64,000 bases of DNA from assembly GCF_015207655.1 (NCBI RefSeq), contig NZ_JADEWN010000006.1:62001-126000 (forward strand). The letters run 5' to 3'. The stretch is from Gloeocapsopsis crepidinum LEGE 06123. GTDB taxonomy: Bacteria > Cyanobacteriota > Cyanobacteriia > Cyanobacteriales > Chroococcidiopsidaceae. The notes beneath the pieces were generated by a model. That model did no database searches. It saw only the letters and a program-made list of their open reading frames with translations, and had not been told where the DNA came from. This document shows positions 22,169-32,076 of this stretch, in pieces. The position numbers were made by a program, and so were the translations under genes. How positions within the stretch are numbered: the first letter of the stretch is position 1; every line of letters starts with the position of its first letter.

Positions 22169-22297
22169 TATTTACATTCCTCACTACGTCTAAAGCTTAT
22201 TGTGTAAAAGGCTGGCTTGTCTAGACGCCAAAATTTTATCGTACTCTTCGTCATTAGGGAATGCAATCCAGTGGCATTTTTGTTGAGTTACGGTTAT

Positions 22298-23170
22298 TTA
22301 ATGCGCTCTGTAGGCTGTGGGTGTCATACCTGTCAACTGCCGAAATTGTTTGCTTAAATGACTGTGGCTGTTGAATCCACACAAGAAGGCAATATCTATA
22401 ATTGATTGATTGGTTTGTTTCAACAACTGCTTTGCTCGTTCTACGCGTTGCTGAAGTAGGTATTGATAAGGAGCTATCCCTAGTGATTGCTTAAATAAAT
22501 GGCTAAAGTGAAATTGACTCATGCCTAGTAACTGGGCTAAGTCGGTAAGCTTAACGTCTTGACTCAAATGTTCGTTAATGTATTCCAAAACTTGCAGAAG
22601 TTGGCGCTGGGTTAAACCGCCCTCATAAATTGCCAAACGAGGTGCAGACGCAGAGTATTGTCTGAGCAAATGCACTGCTAACACATTTGCCAGTGATTCA
22701 GTATAGAGCCTTCCTCCTATATGTTTTTGTTTGAGTTCAGCAAGCAGCAACATAGCGATCGCCTCAATTTGCGGATCGCGTGTCCGAAATTCGGGAAGTA
22801 ATTCAAGGCGATCGGAATTGATGTTAATCGTTTCGCTAGCAACGCGCTGAAGGAAACGTGCCGCAATGCGAATCTGCAAGTAGTGGTCATCACTATCCCA
22901 GCGGGCAAAAAACGGCGTTTTTGCAGGCGTTACAGAAATGTCGCCTTTCCCGTATAGTCCTACGTAGGTTTTACCTTCCCTCGTTTGCAGCAAGCGAACT
23001 GGACGGGATGCCAGCGATAAACTAATCGCGTGTTCCTCGCTGTAATGACACCAGCCTTCGCCCGCAGGATGTTGAAATTGCTCAACCAGAATATTTTCCC
23101 AATCTTGATTTTGACTAGACAAAACGGGCACACAGGTTGTTTCTTGTTGATACGGGACTGTTGTCTTCAT
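22298..23170 (-). CDS. AraC family transcriptional regulator
   Basis: C-terminal double HTH: LTDLAQLLGMSQFHFSHLFKQSLGIAPYQYLLQQRVERAKQLL...IAFLCGFNSHSHLSKQFRQLTGMTPTAYR. Confidence 0.92.
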   Translation of the reverse strand: MKTTVPYQQETTCVPVLSSQNQDWENILVEQFQHPAGEGWCHYSEEHAISLSLASRPVRLLQTREGKTYVGLYGKGDISVTPAKTPFFARWDSDDHYLQIRIAARFLQRVASETININSDRLELLPEFRTRDPQIEAIAMLLLAELKQKHIGGRLYTESLANVLAVHLLRQYSASAPRLAIYEGGLTQRQLLQVLEYINEHLSQDVKLTDLAQLLGMSQFHFSHLFKQSLGIAPYQYLLQQRVERAKQLLKQTNQSIIDIAFLCGFNSHSHLSKQFRQLTGMTPTAYRAH

Positions 23171-23328
23171 GCTCCAAACCCACTTCGTCTTCAATTGTCT
23201 TCACGTTTGGGTGATTTCTACCAAGTAGCCTGAAATCTGACCGCAAGATTTTGATAATTACACAAAAATCAGATAGCTGAGTCTAAATCGTTTGCCTAAG
23301 CTGAAATGGTGAGAGATCAGGAGGAAAT

Positions 23329-23958
23329 ATGGCACGCATTCTACACCTTGATTCTAGTCCTAGAGGAGAACGATCGCACTCGCGCCGCATGACAAGAGAA
23401 TTCATTGAGGCGAGGATGCAAACTCATCCCTCTGATCTTGTCACCTATCGGGATATTGGTCGCAATCCTGTTCCCCATGTCGATGAACTGTGGATTGCAG
23501 CAGCTTATACACCGCTAGAGCAACGCACACCTGAATTATCAAAGGCAATTTCTATTAGCGATCGCCTCATAGATGAGTTTTTAGCGGCTGATCTCTACGT
23601 CATCGGCATACCCATGTACAATTTCAGCGTACCCAGTACATTTAAGGCTTATATTGACCAGATTGTGCGTGTGGGGCGAACCTTCGCGTTTGAGCCAGAA
23701 AATACTGCAAATCCTTATAAACCACTCGTGTTGGGTAAGAAAATGTTTGTGATTACAGCGCGAGGTAGTTCTGGTTTTGCACCTGGTGAGCATAACGAGA
23801 AGCTCAATTATCAAGATCCATATTTAAGAGCAATCTTTGGATTTATTGGCATCACCGATATCACATTTATTCATATTGAAAATGATGAGTTCGGTGGCAC
23901 AAGTTTAGCGCAATCCATTGCAGCTGCGCGTATCCAAGTTGCTCAATTAGTGGCGTAA
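23329..23958 (+). CDS. azoR: FMN-dependent NADH-azoreductase
   Basis: ARILHLDSSPRGERSHSRRMT; IGIPMYNFSVPSTFKAYIDQIVRVGRTF; ITARGSSGF. GGAGG-type SD upstream. Confidence 0.9.
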   Translation: MARILHLDSSPRGERSHSRRMTREFIEARMQTHPSDLVTYRDIGRNPVPHVDELWIAAAYTPLEQRTPELSKAISISDRLIDEFLAADLYVIGIPMYNFSVPSTFKAYIDQIVRVGRTFAFEPENTANPYKPLVLGKKMFVITARGSSGFAPGEHNEKLNYQDPYLRAIFGFIGITDITFIHIENDEFGGTSLAQSIAAARIQVAQLVA

Positions 23959-23985
23959 AGCGTTGCAACAACATTAGGAGGCTTT

Positions 23986-24474
23986 ATGATAAGTGTTAAC
24001 CACTTACCTGTTGTTTTGCAGCTTTTTGCAGCGTTAGGCTGCGGGTTGGTAGCCGGAGTTTTCTTTGCCTTCTCGACTTTCGTGATGAGCGCACTTGCCC
24101 GACTTCCATCAACGCAAGGTATCATTGCCATGCAATCGATCAATATCACAGCAATTAATCCCTTGTTCATGGCTGCCTTATTTGGAACATCCCTATCTTG
24201 CCTTCTTTTAGCTATTTTTTCGCTATCAAAGTGGCATCAACCTGGCGCTGCTTACTTGCTTATTGGTAGCCTCCTCTATCTTGTCGGTACAGTGCTAGTA
24301 ACAATCGTGTTTAATGTGCCACTCAATGAAGCGCTAGCGACAGTTAAGCCAGACACCATTGAGGGTGCAAACTTGTGGGCTAGCTACCTGACTAACTGGA
24401 CATTTTGGAACCATATTCGGGCAATAGCAGCATTTTTGGCAGCAGCAGCGTTCACCCTAACGCTCGGAAACTGA
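23986..24474 (+). CDS. DUF1772 (anthrone oxygenase-like) membrane protein
   Basis: GLVAGVFFAFSTFVMSAL...NITAINPLFMAALFGT...FNVPLNEALA...WNHIRA. Confidence 0.8.
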   Translation: MISVNHLPVVLQLFAALGCGLVAGVFFAFSTFVMSALARLPSTQGIIAMQSINITAINPLFMAALFGTSLSCLLLAIFSLSKWHQPGAAYLLIGSLLYLVGTVLVTIVFNVPLNEALATVKPDTIEGANLWASYLTNWTFWNHIRAIAAFLAAAAFTLTLGN

Positions 24475-24657
24475 GTAACGTAATAAGAACGTAATAAGAA
24501 TGACACTCTATGCAGGTAATGTCATACGATTAAAATAACGGCATCGAGTGAAGCGTCAGTAGATCAGTTGAGCTTGTTTTAGAGATAACCAACGCTTGTA
24601 CCATTAGCAACGTGTGAGGAGGATGCACTACCGTAATCTTAAGCTCAAAAATTCAAA

Positions 24658-26058
24658 ATGTTTCAAGCTACTCGTCGCCGTTTGGCTTTGTGGTATACAT
24701 CTGTAACTGCCGTATTACTACTATTGTTTGCTAGTGGAGTCTATCTGTATGTTCGGAGTACGTTGATCGAGCGCATTGACGATACTCTCAATCACGTTGT
24801 CGAGGTAGTCGAGCGATCGCTTGTGATTGAATCTACCACAACGAATGCTGACAAATTTCGCATCAACATCGAAGCGACTTTTCGCGATAATGCAGATGCT
24901 GTTGAGGACGACCATATTGATTTGGAGTGGTTTAGCCCCACTGGCGAACTTCTATGGTCAACTTTATCTGAACCATTAGGTCTTCCAGTTCATCCAAATC
25001 GCACTGGTGAAACTGTCAAGGTTATTCGAGATCAAGATGCAGTCGAAGGACAGGAAGATTACACTTCACTCTTACTGCGACAAGTGACCGAAAGAGTTGA
25101 AGTTGGACGACAAGTGTTAGGGTATTTGCGCGTTAGCCATCCGTGGTTTGAAGTCACAAAACCAATCCGCCAGTTAATTTTTGACTTAAGTCTTGGAACA
25201 GGGTTAATGGTGCTTTCTGTTGCCTTTTGTGGTTGGTTTCTTTCCGGAAAAGCAATGGAACCCGTACGCGAATCTTATCAACGCCTCAAACAATTCACTG
25301 CTGATGCTTCCCACGAACTGAGAAGTCCAATTGCCTTGATTCAAACTAATGTCCAAGTAGCACTCACAGACCCTGAACTTTTAGAAGCTTCAGGCGCTGG
25401 TGCTAAATACTACCAACAGTTAACCGTCATTGAAAGGCTGACTCAACGATTAGGTCGTTTAGTAGACGATTTACTCTTTCTCGCACGACAAGATAGTGGC
25501 ATTGTGCAGCCATGTTTTGCTGCGTGTCCTTTGGATGCTTTGCTGATGGAAGTGGTGGAAGAACAACAACTACCCGCAAATGAAAAGAATATTACGCTGT
25601 CGCTACATTTAATTGAAGCGCCTGAATCGCATAACCCGCAACTGATTGAGGATTGGTTTACGCTTCAAGGTGATTGGAATCAACTCGTGCGTTTGTTTAC
25701 CAACTTAATCGTTAACGCAGTACATTACACACCACACGGTGGTAAAGTCAATGTTGAGTTGACGAGAATCGCTTCACCGCTGGCGACTCGTATCGCTTTG
25801 CTGCAAGTTAAGGTGAGTGATACAGGTATTGGTATTCCTGAAACAGCCTTACCGCGATTGTTTGATCGTTTTTATCGCGTAGACCCTGCGCGCACTCATA
25901 CTGCAACAACTCCGGTTGCTATTCCAACAGGTTCGGGACTTGGTTTAGCGATCGCGTTGGCGATCGCCGAGAATCACCACGGTCAAATTCAAGTAGAAAG
26001 TCTCTTACATCAAGGCACAACTTTTACTGTTACTTTACCGCTAAATACTGAGTCTTAA
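24658..26058 (+). CDS. Sensor histidine kinase (two TM, RppB/ManS-like architecture)
   Basis: H-box FTADASHELRSPIALIQTNVQVAL; N-box NLIVNAVHYTPHGG; G-boxes VSDTGIGIPE and GSGLGLAIALAI. Confidence 0.9.
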   Translation: MFQATRRRLALWYTSVTAVLLLLFASGVYLYVRSTLIERIDDTLNHVVEVVERSLVIESTTTNADKFRINIEATFRDNADAVEDDHIDLEWFSPTGELLWSTLSEPLGLPVHPNRTGETVKVIRDQDAVEGQEDYTSLLLRQVTERVEVGRQVLGYLRVSHPWFEVTKPIRQLIFDLSLGTGLMVLSVAFCGWFLSGKAMEPVRESYQRLKQFTADASHELRSPIALIQTNVQVALTDPELLEASGAGAKYYQQLTVIERLTQRLGRLVDDLLFLARQDSGIVQPCFAACPLDALLMEVVEEQQLPANEKNITLSLHLIEAPESHNPQLIEDWFTLQGDWNQLVRLFTNLIVNAVHYTPHGGKVNVELTRIASPLATRIALLQVKVSDTGIGIPETALPRLFDRFYRVDPARTHTATTPVAIPTGSGLGLAIALAIAENHHGQIQVESLLHQGTTFTVTLPLNTES

Positions 26059-26412
26059 TACTCATCCTTAAAATAAAAAGTTATCAAAATGCTTCCTGTG
26101 ACAGATGCAAGGAAGTAATTATTCCTAATAATTTACAGTGACATGACAATTGGCGACTAGTGGTTAGCAATTAGCTAATTCCCTTAATCAATGGATAATA
26201 TCTTGGTTTCAAACTATCGGATTTATCCGTTTTATTTCAACTAAAAGCTAATTGCTTTTTTGATATCAGTTGTAGTGCTTTGCCGCAATTGATCCCTCGT
26301 CAGTTTACTCAGTGCCGCTCCTGTAAGAAAATAGGGTCACAACTGGAAAATCAAATACCTGTACTCATAGTGCTACTACTGCTAACAATTTAGAAAAATT
26401 AGGAAAAGTGCA

Positions 26413-27309
26413 ATGCCCATTCCAATTAGAGAAGATATTGTCTACATCATCCTCAATAAAATTAACGATAGTGGTCAGGAAATGCACGAAGTTAACTTTG
26501 AGGAAAGTGACTTCTTCCCAGGCATACAGATAACAAGAGCTGAATTATTAGGTCATCTCGATTATCTCAATCAAACACAATATATCAAGGCAGAATTTTC
26601 AGGAAATGCCTATGCCAACCAAGAAGACGTTCCTAGTGCAGTTGAATCTAAAGAAGTTGACTTTAGAGTTGCTAATACTTTTGGTGCAGAAGATGGTCCC
26701 TTACCACATTTAATTACCTTTGAATCAGCAGAACTCACCGAAAAAGGTAAGCGAATGCTACAAAAAATGGAGGAGAATCCTCCTAAATCTCTCAAAGAAG
26801 GGGTATCAGTTCCGATTGCCACAAAAGATATGCCTTTTCTGGAAAAGGTAATGATCAAAGGGGGATTTGAGGATATTTTTGATGCTAGGGATGTCACTGA
26901 GGTAATTTACCGTGCCATGCGCGATTTGATGCCCACAGAAACCTCTGACCAAGTAGAACAAGAGTTACACAAAGAAGTGTTGCCTACAGAGGATAAAGCG
27001 CTACAAATGGAAATCGCAGACCTTTGGCGCGATACTAATCCCATTGTTGGCTTCTTGAGCAGGATTCGCGCGCCTTTTGATCATTCAAATCGTCACAATC
27101 CTACTGATATTTCCAATGTTAATGACGAACGCTTTTTAACGCGCGTTAAAAATGAATCACCAATGGCAGCAACAGGTTACGATATAGACCGCGACCAAGC
27201 CGTCAAAGCTGTGTTTGCTGCAACTAAAGAGGAATTATCGGAAGAACGAAGTCAGGAAATTGCTCAATATCTACCTGGAAAAGTTCGACAACTCTGGGAA
27301 GAAGCTTAA
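26413..27309 (+). CDS. DUF2267-containing protein
   Basis: C-terminal half FDARDVTEVIYRAMRDLMPTETSDQVEQELHKEVLP...VKAVFAATKEELSEERSQEIAQYLPGKVRQLWEEA is typical of DUF2267. Confidence 0.75.
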   Translation: MPIPIREDIVYIILNKINDSGQEMHEVNFEESDFFPGIQITRAELLGHLDYLNQTQYIKAEFSGNAYANQEDVPSAVESKEVDFRVANTFGAEDGPLPHLITFESAELTEKGKRMLQKMEENPPKSLKEGVSVPIATKDMPFLEKVMIKGGFEDIFDARDVTEVIYRAMRDLMPTETSDQVEQELHKEVLPTEDKALQMEIADLWRDTNPIVGFLSRIRAPFDHSNRHNPTDISNVNDERFLTRVKNESPMAATGYDIDRDQAVKAVFAATKEELSEERSQEIAQYLPGKVRQLWEEA

Positions 27310-27507
27310 TTCATAGTAAATAGTTGAGTATAGTTAAGTTATGAGTTCAATGTTTTAATTAACTCATAACTTAATTTTTTTTAGCATATAATCCAGTTAA
27401 GAGAAAGGAAATTGAAGGTAGCTATTGTATAGCTTTTGATGAAAGAAAGTACTTTTAAATAAGTTGATCAAACTGAACAAGGTTGAATGTTTGCCCAAGA
27501 GGTAAAA

Positions 27508-28179
27508 ATGTTTAACGTTACTCCACATAATTTTAAAAAAATCCAATTTCTAACTGTTTTTAGTACGATAATAATAATGCCAATAATATCTGGAAGCGCA
27601 GCATTTGCCGTTCCCAGAGGAAGTAAGTTATATTCCCAAGTTCAACCCAGTCCTAGTAGTCCATCGCTTAACCCTAGACCAAGCATTTTTAGCGAACCAC
27701 CTTATAACCGTACCCAAACTCCAGTATCTCCAAGTTCTGATATACCAGTATCACCTACAACCCCAGGAACAACACCTCCTTCCCCTTGTCCACCTACAGC
27801 ACCCAGTTCAACTCCAGCACCTAGTTCTGTAACTCAGCCTCCGCTACCAGAACAACAACAAGCTCCTATTACAAGAGTAATGCCTGTTGATGGGAGAGTG
27901 AATATTAGATTGACTAATACAACCAATGCTGTGATTTTCTATCAAGTCATTGGTAATACTGAACAACGCAGCCTCGCAGGAAAGTCAGAAGTGACATTAC
28001 GCGATCTACCTGCACCTGTATCGTTAACATTTTCCCGACAAGATCGAGGATTACTTAGACCAACTTTGAGTGCAACTTCAATGGGATTGTTGGAAGTTAC
28101 ATTAGACGCAACAACTGATTTAGCAGAGGATAGAACAACAATTCGAGTCCAACAAGATGGTGCTGTCTTAGTCAATTAG
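27508..28179 (+). CDS. Hypothetical secreted Pro/Ser/Thr-rich protein
   Basis: Signal-like N-terminus (...IIIMPIISGSAAFAV) followed by a P/S/T-rich linker and a small C-terminal domain. Alternative upstream start at 27487. Confidence 0.6.
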   Translation: MFNVTPHNFKKIQFLTVFSTIIIMPIISGSAAFAVPRGSKLYSQVQPSPSSPSLNPRPSIFSEPPYNRTQTPVSPSSDIPVSPTTPGTTPPSPCPPTAPSSTPAPSSVTQPPLPEQQQAPITRVMPVDGRVNIRLTNTTNAVIFYQVIGNTEQRSLAGKSEVTLRDLPAPVSLTFSRQDRGLLRPTLSATSMGLLEVTLDATTDLAEDRTTIRVQQDGAVLVN

Positions 28180-28215
28180 TAAGTTGCCTCCATCAACTCT
28201 CAAAAACTTCATCCG

Positions 28216-28246
28216 AAAAGTGAGGAGTGGTTATCCTCACTTTTTT
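28216..28246 (+). terminator. Rho-independent terminator-like hairpin
   Basis: aaaagtgagga-gtggtta-tcctcacttttt, with a T tract, 37 nt after the stop of the preceding CDS. Confidence 0.8.
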
Positions 28247-28424
28247 GCTGTTTTATCAAAATAGCGATCGCTTGCTAAATTAACTTAAAACTTAAGTGAG
28301 GAACTTCTCGCTCGTTTGCTTCAGTACAAATGCTTAGCGCATAATAGACGGGAGGACAAAAGTTAGATTTTTTGTCATTGATAAACTAGAAATGTATACG
28401 TAAGAATATTTAGCTCAGCAACAC

Positions 28425-29102
28425 TTGATTGCTCAAAGTGAATTAATCGCACTCTCAAGCAAGACAGCAGTTGCAGTTTTTAATACAAATTATCGCTCAA
28501 ACCCTTGTAAATTAATGTTTTTAGTTTTTGGTAATATGTCTCTCCTTTCGCCTTTAACTGTAGGTGCTTTTTTCCCAGGACTCGACACCTTGTTTTCTAC
28601 GCAAGGAATTATGGTTATGCTACTAGCCGCCTATGCAGGTGCTATGTGGCTATTTCTTACCAGCGCGCCCAAAGTACACACCGTGATGGTGTCAGATATG
28701 GAAATAGCCAGACAGTTGTATGAAGGACTGCTTGATTTACCCGCTGCTGATGTGCCACTACACTATTACTACAACTATGAGCAAACTATTGGTGCAGCAG
28801 GAATTGACCCATTATATATGTCTGCTAGTCCAGGAATTGGTACAACTCGTAGTTTGAATGCTCCTGATGGGCTGTGGTATCAACTCAAGAAAAATACTCA
28901 GTTGCACGTAGTCTCTGGTGCTGGTTTGGGTAGAAAGAACCAGCAACGTCATGTTTGCTTTGACCGCGACTGTTTAGAACAAATCTTAATGCGTGTGGAA
29001 GTTCGTGGGTTAAAGCACAAAATTCTCAGTCAAAAGCCATTAACCTTTTTAGTCAAAGATCTCGAAGGACGCGTGATTGAGTTAGCTGAAGTTTCTAACT
29101 AA
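28425..29102 (+). CDS. VOC/glyoxalase-like domain protein with N-terminal hydrophobic segment
   Basis: KVHTVMVSDMEIARQLYEGLLDLP ... RHVCFDRDCLEQILMRVEVRGLKHKILSQKPLTFLVKDLEGRVIELAEV, VOC-like betaalphabetabetabeta features. The exact start is uncertain. Confidence 0.6.
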   Translation: MIAQSELIALSSKTAVAVFNTNYRSNPCKLMFLVFGNMSLLSPLTVGAFFPGLDTLFSTQGIMVMLLAAYAGAMWLFLTSAPKVHTVMVSDMEIARQLYEGLLDLPAADVPLHYYYNYEQTIGAAGIDPLYMSASPGIGTTRSLNAPDGLWYQLKKNTQLHVVSGAGLGRKNQQRHVCFDRDCLEQILMRVEVRGLKHKILSQKPLTFLVKDLEGRVIELAEVSN

Positions 29103-29137
29103 AGGTGGATGCTACGGGACGCAGGCTAAATATACAA

Positions 29138-29155
29138 AGTCCACCTACGTGGACT
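29138..29155 (+). repeat. C-type hairpin (agtccac-ctac-gtggact), solitary copy
   Basis: Same 7-bp stem as the C hairpins at 21246-21263 and 45931-45948. Confidence 0.7.
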
Positions 29156-29304
29156 AATACTGTCTGTATTGCTGCAATTTCAATGACTCTTTTGCGTAAA
29201 ACTACCTGGCATCGAATACGATGAGGCTTCTTGACGACGCTGCTGGGGGTTAGCTGCATGCGGTTGTTATACAGTATTTACCAATAAAAAGAATTTCTTT
29301 TACC

Positions 29305-29772
29305 TTAGGCACCCTCATCAAGATCGTAGATGTATTCAATATATGTCTCTCGAACTTTCCGCGCACCGGTTATCTCAAAAGCCCTCTTTGCCGCCTCATT
29401 ATCCAAAGATGTTCCGACCCAAATGCGGCTAACCTGATCTTCTATACAACACTTTTTAAGCTCTTCAATCATTCGAGTTCCTATCCCTTTTCTCCTGAAC
29501 CTTGCATCAACGACAATATCGTACAAATACACTTGGAAGCTGGTATTCTCTACAGCGGGAAAACGAAAAGCACTCAAATAACCAACGGGAGTTGAATCAA
29601 CTAGACACAAAAGGAAATAGCAATTCTTACAACCCAAGGCTTGCTTCAGATAAGCATGGCTAGCTACGCTGCCTCGTTCTGACTCTGGGATCAATAGCCA
29701 AAGGGCGGAAGCCAAAAGCTCATGATCGTTCTCCTGTAGTCTTCGTATCTCCATAAGAGTTTGCGATCGCAT
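29305..29772 (-). CDS. GNAT family N-acetyltransferase
   Basis: VVDARFRRKGIGTRMIEELKKCC acetyl-CoA motif; LDNEAAKRAFEITGARKV. Confidence 0.88.
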   Translation of the reverse strand: MRSQTLMEIRRLQENDHELLASALWLLIPESERGSVASHAYLKQALGCKNCYFLLCLVDSTPVGYLSAFRFPAVENTSFQVYLYDIVVDARFRRKGIGTRMIEELKKCCIEDQVSRIWVGTSLDNEAAKRAFEITGARKVRETYIEYIYDLDEGA

Positions 29773-29893
29773 CGTTCAACTTCTTGTAGAAGTAGGCTAA
29801 AGGATTGTTAACTAGGGACGAGAAGCAAGGAAATAGTGATTAGGTTTTAGGTAAATACTATTATTGTTCTTCCCTAACCTCTGATCCCTTCTC

Positions 29894-31624
29894 TCACTCA
29901 CTTTTCAGCCGCACTTGGTCGTATGCAAATTTACCGCGAATGTATTCGTTGAAATAATGTCCTTGAGAAGTCTCCTGTTCTAACCCTTGCGCAATATCAG
30001 CGGGAACATCTTGGTAGTTGTAGATGCTGCCATTTTTGAATTCAATTTGGAGAAGTTTCCTAGCTGGATCGTAATCGTATTTTTTGATCAAGCTGCTAGC
30101 GGATTTGAGTAATGGAAAAGCGATCGCATCGCGAATACTCGCACAATCTGTCAATAGCATCACCAAGCGGTCAATTCCAATACCTAAACCTACAGTTGGT
30201 GGCATTCCATACTCTAAGGCGGTGATAAAATCTTCATCAACGCCCTGTGCTTCCAAATCTCCAGCTGCTTTCCGCGCTGCTTGGGCTTCAAGTCGCTGAC
30301 GTTGATCGATCGGATCGGTTAACTCAGAAAAACCATTTGCTGTCTCTCTACCCACAATAAACAATTCAAATCGCTCAACCAAACCAGGCTTGGAACGATG
30401 CGGCTTTGCCAAAGGTGAAATTTCTACAGGATAATCGAGAACATACGTCGGCTGAATAAGTTGAGATTCTACTTTTTGCTCAAATGCTTCATTGAGAACT
30501 TTACCAATTGAATCACATGCCTCAACGTCAATTCCAGCATTTGCCGCCGCAGCTTTTGCTTCTTCCAGTGAAGAAAATGCCGCAAAATCAATTTCTGTAG
30601 CTTCTTTGACTAAATCGTGCATCGTCACGCGTCGCCAAGGAGGAGTTAAATCAATTGCCTCACCTTGGTATGTAATTTGCAGCTTACCCAATACCTCTTG
30701 CGCCACAGTAACAATCAAATCCTCCGTCAGCGCCATCATGTCATGGTAATCACCATAAGCTTGGTAAACTTCTACCGAGGTAAATTCTGGGTTGTGGCGT
30801 GTCGAAACGCCTTCATTACGAAAAATGCGTCCTAACTCGAATACTTTTTCAAATCCACCCACAATCATCCGCTTGAGGTGTAGTTCAGTCGCAATTCGCA
30901 GATACAACTCCATTTCCAGCGTATTGTGGTAGGTGATAAACGGACGTGCATCTGCGCCTCCAGCCTCTGCTTGTAGTACAGGAGTTTCAATTTCAATAAA
31001 GCCCTGTGTTTCCAAATAACGACGAATTCCAGCAGTAATTCGAGCGCGGCGGCGAAAAGTCTGCTGTACTTCTGGATTCACAATTAAATCAACATACCGC
31101 TGACGATAGCGCTTTTCGGTATCTGTGAGACCATGCCATTTATCTGGTAAAGGCAACAAAGATTTAGTCAGAATCGCGTACTCGCTGACATTAACCGATA
31201 ACTCACCTTTTTCTGTCTTCTTGATAGTACCTTTGGCTCCTAGAATATCTCCCACATCCGTTAGCTGCTTCAAGTGATTAAAAGCATCGGGATCGGTACT
31301 TGCCATGCCTTGCTGGATTCTTTTTTTATCTAGGTATAGTTGAATTGTGCCAGTTTCATCTTGCAAGCTGAAAAAAGCAAGTTTACCAAAAACGCGACGT
31401 GCGAGGATACGACCGGCGATCGCAACTTCGACATCAACCTCTTCACCGCTTGGTAAATCGGCAAATTTTTCTTGGAGTTGTGTTGTATGATGCGTCACTT
31501 CCCAGCGGTAAGCGTAAGGATTCATCCCTAGTTGCTTAAGTTGAGCAACTTTTTCTAAACGCGCAGCACGGATTTCTTCTAGACTTGAGGTACTTTGAGA
31601 ATTTGAAGAGTGATCGGCAGACAT
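29894..31624 (-). CDS. lysS: Lysyl-tRNA synthetase (class II) with C-terminal KTSC domain
   Basis: Class II motifs ([48 protein letters not shown]) followed by a ~65 aa KTSC-like tail [35 protein letters not shown]. Confidence 0.95.
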   Translation of the reverse strand: MSADHSSNSQSTSSLEEIRAARLEKVAQLKQLGMNPYAYRWEVTHHTTQLQEKFADLPSGEEVDVEVAIAGRILARRVFGKLAFFSLQDETGTIQLYLDKKRIQQGMASTDPDAFNHLKQLTDVGDILGAKGTIKKTEKGELSVNVSEYAILTKSLLPLPDKWHGLTDTEKRYRQRYVDLIVNPEVQQTFRRRARITAGIRRYLETQGFIEIETPVLQAEAGGADARPFITYHNTLEMELYLRIATELHLKRMIVGGFEKVFELGRIFRNEGVSTRHNPEFTSVEVYQAYGDYHDMMALTEDLIVTVAQEVLGKLQITYQGEAIDLTPPWRRVTMHDLVKEATEIDFAAFSSLEEAKAAAANAGIDVEACDSIGKVLNEAFEQKVESQLIQPTYVLDYPVEISPLAKPHRSKPGLVERFELFIVGRETANGFSELTDPIDQRQRLEAQAARKAAGDLEAQGVDEDFITALEYGMPPTVGLGIGIDRLVMLLTDCASIRDAIAFPLLKSASSLIKKYDYDPARKLLQIEFKNGSIYNYQDVPADIAQGLEQETSQGHYFNEYIRGKFAYDQVRLKSE

Positions 31625-32076
31625 GGTAATTATTTAAGAGCCACTGAGGAACTATACAGACTGGCAATGCTTTCGATTATAAACTTGCGTTGCAATTCCT
31701 GTCGCAGTGTAGTTATCTCAATTGATAGCTTCATCAGGATCAATTCCTAAGCAATCTTTCGGCTAAGCATTCTGCATTTAGTGTTCCTGCTATATTCTGA
31801 CCAGGTTCAGCACAGAGACGTTCTGGTGATGCCCTTTCTGCACTGGTGCAGCAAGACATCCTATTTACTTTACAAAGACTCTTGCCCATAATTGTAAACC
31901 CAGTTCTACTGCTCTATGACGACATGGCTTTAAAACTGAAACAAATATTGTCTTTGAGCTAACATCTTTGCACTCGCAGCGGAACTAAAGCTATTAACGA
32001 TCAGCCCGTCACTTTTTGTTAGCCTCGATAAATTGGGGGTACGGGTTGCATCGTAGTAGAAATCATCAGGGACATC

